Assembly: GCA_963678675.1 (NCBI GenBank)
Contig: OY783192.1
Location: 21,199,174-21,263,173 of the forward strand
Direction: 5' to 3'
Length of the DNA stretch: 64,000 bases
From: Xiphydria camelus
Taxonomy: Eukaryota > Arthropoda > Insecta > Hymenoptera > Xiphydriidae
The notes under the pieces are model-generated. The model saw nothing but the letters and a program-made list of their open reading frames with translations. It ran no database searches and was not told the origin of the DNA. Of the stretch, positions 42,243-53,101 are shown in pieces. Positions within the stretch are counted from its first letter, which is position 1. The number at the start of each line of letters is the position of its first letter. A program made the translations under genes and the position numbers.

Positions 42243-42352
42243 GGAAGTTTTGTGTATACCTACCCGAGATGTATATTTTTGGGAGTTGTATTTAATGAGA
42301 TAATTGCGACTGAGATGAAAATGCATCAACATTTATTATTAATAACTCAACT

Positions 42353-42599
42353 CTCAATAGTCTACTCTCCGGTTCCAAGCATCTACCGGTAGTTTATCCT
42401 CACCGTAAATACTTTTCCTAACTTCTCGTTATCTAATATTCTCAACTGAATTTGCTTTACTATGGTATAGCAAATAATCCATATAAGATTATGCTATTGA
42501 GAAAAGATTGGTGCATATGTTATATGCGTATATATGGTGTAATCTTATACGGATTACTGAAAGCTCTTTTCCAGGAGTGGAGAATGGACTATTGAGAGG
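42353..42599. mobile_element. MITE with CTCTCAATAGTC ends
   Basis: The ends CTCTCAATAGTCTACTCTCC and (reverse complement of the right end) CTCTCAATAGTCCATTCTCC are 247 bp apart. A second inner inverted pair (TAATCCATATAAGATTA and its complement) lies near 42475-42560. Target duplication is unclear. Confidence 0.65.
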
Positions 42600-43315
42600 G
42601 TTAACTATATGACATTGGTGTTTGCTGCCCCTATGTACATACGTATACTATTACAGAATCAAAAGGGATAGAATATGCTCTACAATACTTGTAGAAGTCA
42701 AGAGAGACGTAGTTGATGTTTGAAGCCTCATAACAATGTTAATGAGAGTTGCTTTGAAGGAAGAGAGTTAGCGGAAGAATGGGCGAGGCACCCTCTTTCC
42801 ATCCTCTGACGCCCATCCTTTTTCCTCTCCCAGAGGATCGTTGGACTTTCTCAAGGGAAACATAGTATTACATACTACATATAATATCACTTAATATAAC
42901 AATTCTGTCTAGATGCCTATTATTTTGTACTATGGCTTAGAATAGGTTTGTATAGCTCTTCTAGTACAAAATAGTAATAAAGTAGAAGAAATTATTTCTA
43001 CTAACACAGAAGTCATATAAATGATCAAAATGACCTATGTACACTGATTGACTGCTGAAAATGTAGTACAATCTAACCGCCCTTTTTCCTTCCTATATGA
43101 ATACGACGACAAATTCATGCATGTGTGTGCTATGAATAATAAATAAATAAACATCTTCGCAAGGGTCGAGTGTATCATTTACTTTAGGTGCTTATAAGTA
43201 TCGATTAGATGAACCGCGAAAGATTCGCTGTCGTGTGAATATTTGCAACAGTCAGGGTCCATCAGTTTGATGATTTACCGCTCTGGAAATTATACCGATA
43301 CCTGTATATCGACGT
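42600..43315. other. Unique sequence without recognised feature
   Basis: An inverted pair TTTTGTACTA / TAGTACAAAAT spans 42928-42970. No gene is seen. Confidence 0.4.
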
Positions 43316-43378
43316 TATTATTATTATTGTTGTTGTTGTTGTCATTATTATTATTATTATTATCATTATTATTATTAT
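43316..43378. repeat. ATT/GTT trinucleotide microsatellite
   Basis: About 21 triplets, mostly TTA/ATT with a GTT run in the middle. It lies 15 bp before the BEL/Pao LTR. Confidence 0.95.
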
Positions 43379-43392
43379 AGCAATGGGCCCTC

Positions 43393-43934
43393 TGTTCCGA
43401 CAAACGTTGGTCGGAATTTAGAAGCATCGATTTCAGTTCGTAGCAGTTAGTATTACCGCGAATCGAAGATAATTTACGGTGACAAGGCAACCGATATGTT
43501 CCGCAAATAGATTGCTATTTCTTCACTAATTATCAGGCCTTAACGGTATTCGTCGACCGTAGTCAGGTACAGCCTAATTACCGGACCTTTAGGGACCCTC
43601 GAACCTCGATGCATTCCGAGAAGGGGATTATCCTTGAGTCATCAACTTATTTCCTTTAACGGTATGCAATACGTCACAGAGTTCCAAGTACAGAATGCAC
43701 CTGCACTTCTTCGCAAACTTCCTCGCCCCTTCCGGAACGCTAAGAGGTTGTACCTTTCTCGCCAGGGGAGTTAACCACCTTCTTAACCAATTAGGACGCA
43801 CTCATCACCCCCCCCCCCCACTAGTTCTAGCGTCACCTCTTCAACCAATCAGAGCGCACCGCATTACCCACGCTATCCCCACCTAGCTATTAGTTGCAAT
43901 GTATATAAATCGCTACCTAATGTATCTTCTTTAA
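43393..43934 (+). repeat. BEL/Pao left LTR, 5' part
   Basis: Matches 52560-53101 with small differences. TATA box TATATAAA at 43902-43909. The last 13 bases (GTATCTTCTTTAA, 43922-43934) are the target of the nested retrotransposon and recur at 48559-48571. Confidence 0.88.
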
Positions 43935-44129
43935 GATCCAGATTCAGTCTTACCGAAGCTCTCGCGCCAGTCGGACGTTAAGAAAGTGCAGTGTAGTGCA
44001 ACGCAACATAAGGACGGTCGCATAGTGACCTCGACACTCAGCTCACCGGCGACCTCGTCGCCAAGGACCTAAATCACTGGAGCTCCCAGCGCCAGCCATA
44101 TACAGGTAGGAAAACGGCTGCCCCGCCGG

Positions 44130-45674
44130 GTGGCAGCCGTCGCTCTCGCTAACAGGCCCTTCACAGGGCCGCCCGACGCTTTAACGGCGCATCTCCTTCC
44201 CTCCGTCGCAATAAGCCTCAACCAGGAAGGTCTTCCTCAAGGAAGCCTCGTTAACGCTGCTCCCACCGAGCAAGCTTCCCTCCAGAGAGGCTTCGCGCCT
44301 TCCCCCATCTCCGCCGAATCGATAAGCGAGTTAGACTTGCAAATCCTCCAGATCAATTCGGAACGTGCTCAAATCGCCATCCGTATAGCCCAGCTTGACG
44401 AGCTCCTGTCGAAACTCCTGGCCCGCAAAAACTCGGCCCAAGGTACTCCTCCACCCCCCACCAACGCCAACGCCATCGCCAATGCCAACGCCATCGATAA
44501 CGCCAACGCGAACGCCAACGCCAACGCCAGCGCCAACTCTCAAATCCCCTCCTCGTCGCCTGCCGCTACTCAATCAGGTTCCTCTATGAAAACCGACGAT
44601 AACCCCTGGCAAATCCAGACGCGCGCGCGCGAAGGCGAATAAGCGGAGGAGAACTAGCCCTCCGGCAGCCAGTTCCTCGGAGTCTGACTCGGACTCTGTT
44701 TCGGAGCCAGTTGCCGAGGATAGTAGCACCTCACACCTCCCTCCCATCTGCCTCAAGCAGAAATCCTCTTGGACCGAAGTTCAAAAATTCCTGGCCGAGA
44801 AGGATATCCCCTTTCGCCGTGCTGTCAATACTTTTGACTCGGTCAAAGTATACCTCCATTCAGTAAACGATTTCCATCTCCTGACTTCCAAACTCGATAG
44901 GGACAAAACTCAGTACACTCTACAAACCAAATCCCCCAGGACAAAGACCTGTGTGTGGTGCTCAGGGGCGTTTTGGAGTCCCTCTCCGACGACGATATCC
45001 GCTCCGAACTTGAAACCAAGGGCCTGCCAATCAAGTCCGTTTATCGCATGAGGAAAGGCGATAAAGAATGGCCTCTATTCTGCATCTACCTCGACGCCAA
45101 ATCCCCCTCCGCTAAAGCCATCTTCGATATTAAATCGATTTCCAGTCTCAGTGTAAAAGTTGAACCGAAAAGGAAATCAAAGCTAATCCCGCAGTGCCGC
45201 CGCTGCTTGAAATTCCGGCACACGGCAAACTACTGCCGTGCCGCCTGGGTCTGCGCCTTCTATGCAAAAGACCACGAGACTTCGACCTGTCGTTCTAAAG
45301 ACAAGTCGAACAAATCCCCAACCTGCACCAATTGCGGCGGCCCGCACCTTGCCACCCACCGTGGTTGCCCTAGAGCTCCGCCAGTAACCGCGACCCTCAC
45401 GCGTGCATCACCCCCTACGCCTCAGTCCTCCGCCCCGTCTACGCTCTCGCGCAGCCGCCCGGGTGGCAACTCCCCCTCGCCCCAATCCGCACCCCCTTCT
45501 CCTCCACTCACCCGCTTGTTCGCACAGGTCGCTAGAGGCTCCACCTCCCCCCCTACCCCGCTCCAACCCGCTCCACAATCCCCGGCCCCCGCCGTCCCGC
45601 TCCAAAACCAGACTCTTTTAGAGCTTTTTCGTGACTTCGCCACCAAATTCACCTGGGCACTCCCAACAACCTAA
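44130..45674 (+). pseudogene. Jockey-like ORF1 (nucleic-acid-binding, zinc knuckles)
   Basis: The N-terminal part (170 residues from 44130) has a helical segment (LDLQILQINSERAQIAIRIA) and an (NA)n stretch encoded by an AACGCC minisatellite at 44463-44540. The frame shifts within a CGCGCG run near 44625, continues in another frame, and returns near 44935 in a C run. The last part (44955-45674) has three knuckles (CRRCLKFRHTANYC; C-x2-C-type; CTNCGGPHLATHRGC) followed by a Pro/Ser-rich tail. In the middle knuckle CAFYAKDHETSTC the second cysteine is Tyr, a possible defect. The protein would coat element RNA. Confidence 0.85.
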
Positions 45675-45689
45675 CGTCCAACTCCAATA

Positions 45690-48333
45690 AAGATCACCTT
45701 ACCATCCTTAACTGGAATGCCAACGGTATTCTAGCAGCCAATAAGCACAGAATTCTCCTCTTAACGCAGCTCCTCGGTGAATCCTCCATTGATGTGGCCT
45801 GTATTACGGAAACGCACCTACAACCTCTTCACAAGATCTTCATCCCCAATTTCTCCGTCTACAGACGTGACCGCCCTAACTCCAAGCATGGGGGAGTAGC
45901 CACAATCGTACGAAACTCCATCCGCCACAAGGCCATTAGTACCCCTACTCCCTCTCTGGAGACTTGCGGCATTGAGGTCATCCACAATAACAATCCACTG
46001 AAAATCATAGCTTGTTACTTCCCCCCGGACGCTAACAACCTATCCGAAATACCGGCCCTTCTTGACCAAAATACTCCTACGATCCTGGCAGGGGACTTCA
46101 ATGCCAAACATGACTCTTGGGGTTGCCGCGCTAAAAACTCGAAAGGCAAGACCTTATTCAATCTCCTCAGTGCGCATAATTTCTCCGTCGACGCACCTTC
46201 GGATTACACATATTTCCCAGGTTCTAAAACCCCGATATTCTAGACATTTTCATTTCCAAGAACTTAACTTTAATCAAAGACCCTTGGACTATCCCAGCAC
46301 TAAATTCCGACCACAACCCAGTCCTTCTCGAAATCCTAGGTATCCTCGCCTCCGAAACCCTGACTAAGACAAAAATTAACTGGATGGCACTCCACTTTCA
46401 TCTCGATACCACGTTCTACAAATGCCCAATCATTCGGACCCCTCAGGACATTGACTCCGCCGTTGACTCGCTTACCCATGAAATCAAATCCAAAATGGAC
46501 CTAGCAAGCAGCCCTATTTCCCTCCGCGCGCTCGACACCCGTCTCCCACCGGAAATTAGAGCTTTTATAGCCAAAAAGAGAAGAATTCACAGGCACCTGC
46601 AACGCACAGGCAACCCCGCCCTCCGCCCCCATCTAAACTCTATAAAACGCGACCTTAGGGGCACCCTCCAGTCTTTTCGAAACGAAAATTTCAATAAATA
46701 TATATCCATAGCCGAGTCAAGCCCCAGAAGTTGCTGGAAAGTTATCAAGTCCCTCAGGAATAGACTGCCTTATTCCCCTCCTCTCCTAAAAGACGGTATC
46801 GCCTACGCGGTAGACAGCGACAAGGCAAATATCTTCGCAGAATCCCTCAGGGAACAATGTTCCCCGTTTCCTATCCGCGACAAATTCGCCTTTTTTCACA
46901 CCATGGTAACAGAAGCCGTCCAAAATATCAGTCTCGATGACCTCTCCTTCCCTCGCACCTCCCCTAGCGAAATCTCTGTAACCATTCAATCCTTAAAGAA
47001 AAACAAAGCTCCAGGATACGACTCAATCCCCAATGGAGTCCTCAAAATTCTCCCACACATCCTCATCGTCGCCATCTGCAACATCATCAACGCTATGATG
47101 CGGTTACAATACTTCCCCCCTGCTTGGAAGGTAGCTACAATTATCTGTCCCCCAAAACAGGGCGAGCCTCTCAACCAAGCCTCTAGCTACAGGCCAATTA
47201 GTCTGCTCCCCGCCCTAAGTAAAGTTGCGGAAAGTATTATACTAACCCGCCTGAACAGATTTTGCTCCGTTTCCAACATCCTCCCGGATTTCCAGCATGG
47301 CTTCCGTCCTCGGCACGGTACTTGCCATCAACTCCTCCGTGTAGCTGAACTTCTCGCGGACAACCTCAACAAGAGCCGTCACACCTCTATGCTCCTGCTC
47401 GACGCCAAGCAAGCCTTCGACAGAGTCTGGCACGACGGTTTAATCTTCAAATTAAATGAGCTGAAGCTCCCTCACTACCAAATCGGTCTGATTCGGTCCT
47501 TTCTCACAAACAGATCCTTCAGAGTTCGCTAGGGGAATAGCTTCTCCGCTGCGCAACCCATCACGGCAGGAGTTCCGCAAGGTTCTAAACTCTCGCCCGC
47601 TCTATTCAATCTTTTCTGTCACGACATCCCCACCCACGACAAAATCATAACCGCACAATACGCGGATGACATCGCACTGTTATATTCCTCCAAAACCAAG
47701 AAGTTTTGCTCCTCAGTTGTCAATAGATTCTTACCCTCTCTCCTCGATTGGTATCATATGTGGGGCTTCTCCCTCAACGAAGCCAAGTCGGAGGCAATTT
47801 TCTTCTCTCGCCGCAATATCCCTCCAGATCCCCTATCAGTTAACAATCATCTCATTCCCTGGAGTAACTCTGTCAAATATTTAGGGGTAATTTTTGACAG
47901 GAAATTAAACTGGGGTAAGCAGATCTCATCCGTGCGCGGCAAAACCAACGGCGCTTACGTCTCTCTGAAACCATTTTTCAATAATAGGAAAATATCTCAG
48001 GTCTCCAAGGTCAGGGCCTTCAACGCGTTGATTAGGAGCATTTGCTCTTATGCCATTCCCGTCTGGGGCTCGGCCGACCCTAGGAAGCTAGCCAGACTCC
48101 AGGGTACCTACATGAGACTCCTCAGAGGTTCCATAAACTCCCCCTGGTTCATTAGGAACAAACAGCTGCTCCAAGAAACCGGTCTCCCGTCACTCGACAC
48201 AGCCGCAATAAAATACGCAGGCAACCTTCGCAACTCCATCAAGACCCACGACAACCCCTCTATCAAAGCGCTCAGCAATTACGCCAGCAAACCCACGGAC
48301 AAAGTCCGCAGACCCTGCATACTTATTAATTAA
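45690..48333 (+). pseudogene. Jockey-like ORF2 (endonuclease and reverse transcriptase)
   Basis: The apurinic-type endonuclease shows LNWNANGI, ITETHL, AGDFNAKHDSWGCR and, after a one-base frame break near 46235, NSDHNPVLLE. The RT frame runs from about 46340 with APGYDSIPNGVLK, SYRPISLLPALSK and LLDAKQAFDRVWHDGL. A TAG at 47530-47532 interrupts it. Then come AGVPQGSKLSPALFN, the catalytic YADD (about 47660) and VKYLGVIFDRKLNW. Stop TAA is at 48331-48333. Only two lesions are seen over 2.6 kb. Jockey clade is inferred from these blocks and the lack of RNase H. Confidence 0.92.
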
Positions 48334-48571
48334 CGCCTAACTTTGCACTCGCGCCATCCGCGCCATCGGCCCCTGCTAGCTGCAGGGCCTTTTGCTTTAT
48401 CGCCTTACCCCCTCTTCTTCTTCTTCTACTTGGTTTATAACCCCCGAGGTTGGTAACCACGAGGAGGGGTTTAGTCGGTAGAAATCCGACACTACCCTAC
48501 TAACATCTTGGGTGTCTTGTCGAAGATTCCCCTCCTCGCCCGTTCTTAAAAAAAAAAAGTATCTTCTTTAA

Positions 48572-48971
48572 TGTGCAAGCGTGCCTCAGTCAGCATAGGG
48601 ATCAGTACCTCAGTCTGCCAGTCTATCCAGCGCATTCAGGTCGTAAGTCCTTCAACTTATTCCGCGATTCTCTTAAGTATACATCCGTTATATTTAAGTG
48701 CATTCGAAACAGTCAATTGCAAACCACGGTTAATTGGCATCAGCTGCATTTCGTTATTTCAAATATATCATTAGTTGTATAATGAGTGCAGTGTCGAATC
48801 ATTCCATTAACCGCTCGGTTTCATTGCTTTTACCACGCGTTCGAACTCAATCACCGTGGAAACTCAAAATCCGCCTTGTGGTATGTTTGGTCAATAGCCG
48901 TGTCACGACCTAGTGTCTGTGGGATTTACGACCCCGCGGAGATCCACCAACGATCGCACGACTCCCAAACA
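48572..48971 (+). repeat. BEL/Pao left LTR, 3' part
   Basis: Resumes directly after the target duplication of the nested element and ends ...CCAAACA. A BEL-type TTTTTTTGGCCC primer-site context follows. The right LTR lacks this part. Confidence 0.7.
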
Positions 48972-48977
48972 TTTTTT

Positions 48978-48996
48978 TGGCCCTTCGAGCCGGATC
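48978..48996 (+). other. BEL/Pao primer binding site
   Basis: TGGCCCTTCGAGCCGGATC lies a few T after the LTR end, a layout typical of BEL/Pao elements. tRNA not assigned. Confidence 0.6.
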
Positions 48997-49168
48997 CTCT
49001 CTACGAAATCAATTCAGTTCACGAGTACTATCGACAGTATCTCGTAAAATTCAAGTGTCGCGACCGCGTAATAAAACCAGTGTCTCGTGCGGGCAGTGTA
49101 TGAATCAGTGACTGTATCGAACTCCACCGTGCGTGTATAAGTGCACCACTGCAGCTAACAACGAACGA

Positions 49169-50040
49169 TGGATCAAGAAACAAGAATGGAAACACTCGCT
49201 ACGCTTAAACGACAACGAGGCGCATGTGAGGGATAGTTGGCGCAGTTCAACAAGTTTCTAGGAGAGCAAAAGCAGAACCCAGACATCGATCAACTACAAG
49301 TGCGTACTGACAAGATCAACGAAATTTTTAAGGCCTTCGACGCACTCCAGACAGAAATCGAAACACTCTCTGGACGTGGATGACAGTGAGTCGGGGTCGC
49401 GTTTTAAGACAGAAGAAGAATTCCTTGATGCTATCGCCTTAGCCAATCGACTCAAAAGAGAGGCAAGTCTGAATATCCCAGCAGGAGAGAATAACAGAAG
49501 TCACGCTATAGCCGGCCAGCGAGCGGAACTGAACAATCTGCCATACTTCGACGACGATTTACTCACAGAATTTGCAGTCAACGACGCGCCACTGCCCTTT
49601 TCTCTGGGAAGTCTCTCCAGAGAGCTACCACGCATCAACCTTCCACAGCTCGCGGAACTCATCATCACTCCAGAGACGATTGAACAGCATCATCCCTCAT
49701 CAGTCAAGGGTAAGATCTTTCACCCTCAAGAGAGACCAAAGGTACCTGTCAAGACGCACACCGCACGAGCCAAAGGGCCATCCTTCATCGGCTGCAAGGG
49801 GAAGCACTACACGTCTTCATGCCCGGAGCTCCGAACCAAATCCATCGGCGAACGCACGGATTTCATCAATCGGAACAAGCTGTGTTTCAACTGCCTGGGG
49901 ACCCATCAACTCAAGGAGTGTCCGAGCTCCAAACGTTGTCGATTTTGCAACGACAAGCATCATACGCTCATCCATCAGGAGACTACGTCTCAGGAATCGA
50001 GTCACGCTGACATATTAGCATGCGCCGCTCACAGCACGAA
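49169..50040 (+). pseudogene. BEL/Pao gag remnant
   Basis: ATG 49169 opens MDQETRMETLATLKRQRGAC, a BEL-type gag start, with TAG at about 49237-49239. A second open frame from 49376 reads FLDAIALANRLKREA and then LSRELPRINLPQL. The central capsid-like domain normally found after LP.INLP is missing, so there is a large internal deletion. The zinc-knuckle part remains: GCKGKHYTSSCPEL, then LCFNCLGTHQLKEC and CRFCNDKHHTLIH near 49800-49980. It continues in frame into the first protease-like repeat. Confidence 0.8.
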
Positions 50041-50097
50041 CAGCGGCATCTTCATGGCTAGCTACGCAGAGAAGCCACCATCGCCACAGCACTCTCT

Positions 50098-51300
50098 AGC
50101 TCCTATCGCGACAGCTTCAGTCATCGTCGCGACTACCGGGACTGGAGACTCAGGCAGTGAGCGACCCTCGCTCAATCAGGACACAGAGACCTCCTGCGTC
50201 ACGGAGTCTCTCGTTTGTCCACTCCAGCTCCTCTCGCGACGGCTCCAGTCATCGTCGCGACTTCCGGGACTGGAGAATCACGCATTGAGCGGCCTTCGCT
50301 CGATCAGGATACAGAGACATCCTGCGTCACGGAGTCTCTCAATCATCCATTCAAGCTCTTTCCAGCTCCTCTCGCGATGGCTCCGGTCATCATCGCGACG
50401 TCCAGGACTGGAGACTCAAGCAGTGAGCAGCCTTCGCTCAATCAGGATTCAGAGACGTCCTGGAATACGGAGTCTCTCGATCATCAACTCAAGCGGCATC
50501 GACGTCACTCAATGAGCCCTATCACCGGCGCCGAAGCGCAACACTCAAGAGTGACTCGTGGAGTCACGTCGCTCAAACCGAGCAGCGACATTTCCGTGGC
50601 TAGCCACTCAGCGCAGCCACTACCGCTACACCACCCTCCAGCTCTTCTTGCGACGGCTCAAGTCATCGTCGCGAAGACAGAGTCTGGAGAACCAGGCTTT
50701 GATCGACTCTCGCTCAATCAGGAACCAGAGACGCTCAGCGTTACGGAGTCTCTCAATCACCAAATCAAGCAGCCTCGACGTCATGGAATCGGAACTGTCA
50801 CTGATGTCGAAGCATCCCATTCAGGAGTGATTCCTGGAACCACGTCATTCAGCAGTACCTCCGTGGCCAGCGAGTCAACACAGCCAGCGATCCATCATCA
50901 CTCTCCAGTTCTTGCGACGACTCAGGTCATCGTCGCGAAGGCAGCGACTGGAGAATCAGTAATTGATCGAACCCTGCTCAATCCGAGGTCAGATGCGTCC
51001 GTCATCGCGGACTCTCTGGCTCAGCAGCTCAAGCAATCTCGACGTCACGCGATCGGAACCGTCACTGGCGGCGGAACACATCAACCTGGGGTGTCCCGTG
51101 TAAGCGCGTCGCTCAGCTGCACCTCTATGACTAGCCAGTCAATGTAGCCAGCAACGCTACATCGCTCTCCAGCCCTCTTCGCGATGCCTCAAGTTATCGT
51201 CGCAGTTACCGAGACTGGGAAACCAGTCGTTTCTCGAACCCTTTTCTATCCGGGGTCTGAGAAGTCCTTCATCGGGGAAGCTCTTACAACAACTCCACCA
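50098..51300 (+). repeat. Six tandem, diverged BEL protease-like repeats
   Basis: A block reading LATAQVIVA.(T/S)GTG(E/D)S, then R.SLNQ(D/P).ETS..TESL.H, then (Q)LKQPRRH recurs. The DNA landmark GTCATCGTCGCGA lies at about 50120, 50248, 50386, 50662, 50926 and 51193: two spacings near 130 bp and three near 265-275 bp. The pattern resembles the BEL/Pao aspartic protease (LLD-x-GSE..F..ESL..LLKLPRR), but the DQGSE-type active site is mostly NQD.E or DQDTE. The last copy has YPGSEKSFI. Frames: copy 1 with gag; copies 2-5 in the open frame 50215-51147; copy 6 after a stop. Confidence 0.75.
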
Positions 51301-51479
51301 GTAGAAGGAGCAATCAATTGCCGCTTGTCCACCAAGGAGCAAGAGAGCGTACGAAACTCGCTTCACCCAGAACGAAGGAAGAGATGTCGCCAGCAGACAC
51401 GTCATGGCGCCTTCTTTCAATGAGCGAAACTCTCGAATGGAGGAAATCAGGCCATCCACCCTGGAACCCCTCCACATTT

Positions 51480-52438
51480 CGAAAATGAAACTTCATCGAG
51501 GTCCCAGACTACAGAAGCACCAGGACTTCGGTCACACGACCAAAGTCAGAGCAGAGGATCCTGTCAACGAAGCTTTCCATCTGGTAATCCACAGCCCCCA
51601 ACAACTATTCTACGATGGAGGTTAAGGATTCCCGGTGGTCACAATCATTCTGAAGCAAGGCCACTACTACTTCAATGATCAGTTCACGAGATTAGACGCT
51701 CATCAGGAGATCGTTAACTTTCGTGACAACCAGCTAAGCTTCGTGGCCAGTCGAGTGTGGAGAATTTCAAGCCACACAAACGTGAACCTTTGGAGACATG
51801 TACGATCCGAGGACTCTCCAGCATATCATCACTCAACGAGCCAATCGCCAACCGGTGACATACGGGAACCTAATCGGGAGAACGGGCGATTGGGGTCATC
51901 TTTGAGACGATTCGTCGCTAAAAGAAGACGATCCCGACTCATTTACTTGGACGACGGGATGAACTTCATGGGATCCTTCAAGTATCGCATCGGGAGAACC
52001 GTCGAAACCAAATTGCTCATTTTGGGGCAATCCAACACAGTTGCGACCAAGATCGCGGGGTTTCTCAACCCACTGCTGCTAATTCCTATATTTACAGGGC
52101 CTAACGACGTGTTTACCGGCACTCACGGCCATTATCTCATCGGTAATTCACTGACGAATGTTTCAGCAGCAATCTTCAACGCTATTCAACGTCGATCGAT
52201 CAGGAAATTCCTCCAAAGAGAGACCGGTGGTCATCAGCCAAGCGGGTCACTCATCGTCACAATGGGCTCTCGGTTACGCCGCCACCTTGCATCACTACAA
52301 GGATGGCATACCTACTCCAGGTGGTCCGAGCAAGAACAACAATCAGTGCCATCGGGGGGAGGACGCCGGACCGCTACTTCCCTCCACGAATCGACAATCT
52401 TTACGATCAACCAGCAAGTCAACTTCGTCTTAGTCTAA
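51480..52438 (+). pseudogene. BEL/Pao integrase-region remnant
   Basis: The open frame from 51635 (267 residues) contains RLIYLDDGMNFMGSFK, resembling the integrase core YSDNGTNF block, and GPNDVFTGTHGHYLIGNSLT, resembling the NDP..LTPGHFLIG block near the integrase C-terminus. The second frame ends near the polypurine tract. No RT or RNase H blocks were found between protease repeats and this region, so most of pol is deleted. Confidence 0.6.
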
Positions 52439-52559
52439 GTTTATCTAAGTTACATTAGCTCTAAGCCATCCACGTAATTCAGATTATTAGTTCATTCGGT
52501 AACCTTCAGTACATATACGCGTTTTTTGTTGCTCTCTACGTTCAAAACGGGGGGGAGTA

Positions 52560-53101
52560 TGTTCCGACAAACGTTGGTCGAAATTTAGAAGCATCGATTT
52601 CAGTTCGTAGCCAGTTAGTATTACCGCGAATCGAAGGTAATTTACGGTGACAAGGCAACCGATATGTTCTGCAAACAGATTGCTATTTCTTCACTAATTA
52701 TTATCAGGCCTTAACGGTATTCGTCGACCGTAGTCAGGTACAGCCTAATTACCGGACCTTTAGGGACCCTCGAACCTCGATGCATTCCGAGAAGGGGATT
52801 ATCCTTGAGTCATCAACTTATTTCCTCTAACGGTATGCAATACGTCACGGAGTTCCTAGTACAGAACGCACCTGTACTTCTTCGGAAACTTCCTCGCCCC
52901 TTCCGGAACGCTAAGAGGTTGTACCTTTCTCGCCAGGGGAGTTAGCCACCTTCTTAACCAATTAGGACGCACTCATCACCCCGCCACTAGTTCTAGCGTC
53001 ACCTCTTCAACCAATCAGAGCGCACCGCGTTACCCACGCTATCCCCACCTAGCTATTAGTTGCAATGTATATAAATCGCTACCTAATGTATCTTCTTTAA
53101 T
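52560..53101 (+). repeat. BEL/Pao right LTR, truncated
   Basis: Matches 43393-43934 and carries the same TATA box (53068-53075). It stops matching one base after TCTTCTTTAA, the place where the left LTR received the Jockey element. Confidence 0.85.

Larger units (their letters stand above)
43935..48558 (+). mobile_element. Jockey-like non-LTR retrotransposon, 4624 bp, 13-bp target duplication
   Basis: It starts GATCCAGATTCAGTC and ends in an A run (48548-48558). GTATCTTCTTTAA flanks it on both sides. It appears full length, with a roughly 195-bp 5' UTR, ORF1, ORF2 and a 215-bp 3' UTR. ORF1 has two compensating frameshifts; ORF2 has one frameshift and one TAG. A second, 5'-truncated copy is at 55419-56021. 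Confidence 0.92.
43393..53101 (+). mobile_element. Degraded BEL/Pao LTR retrotransposon with nested Jockey element
   Basis: LTRs start TGTTCCGACAAACGTTGG (43393, 52560). The left LTR runs 43393-43934, is interrupted by a non-LTR insertion, and resumes to about 48971. A BEL-type primer site follows (TTTGGCCCTTCGAGCCGGA). A gag remnant, protease-like repeats and integrase remnants follow; no RT domain is visible. A run of seven G (52549-52555) before the right LTR is the polypurine tract. The right LTR is cut after 541 bp. The shared LTR parts differ at roughly 14 positions, an older insertion than the gypsy-type element. Confidence 0.85.
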
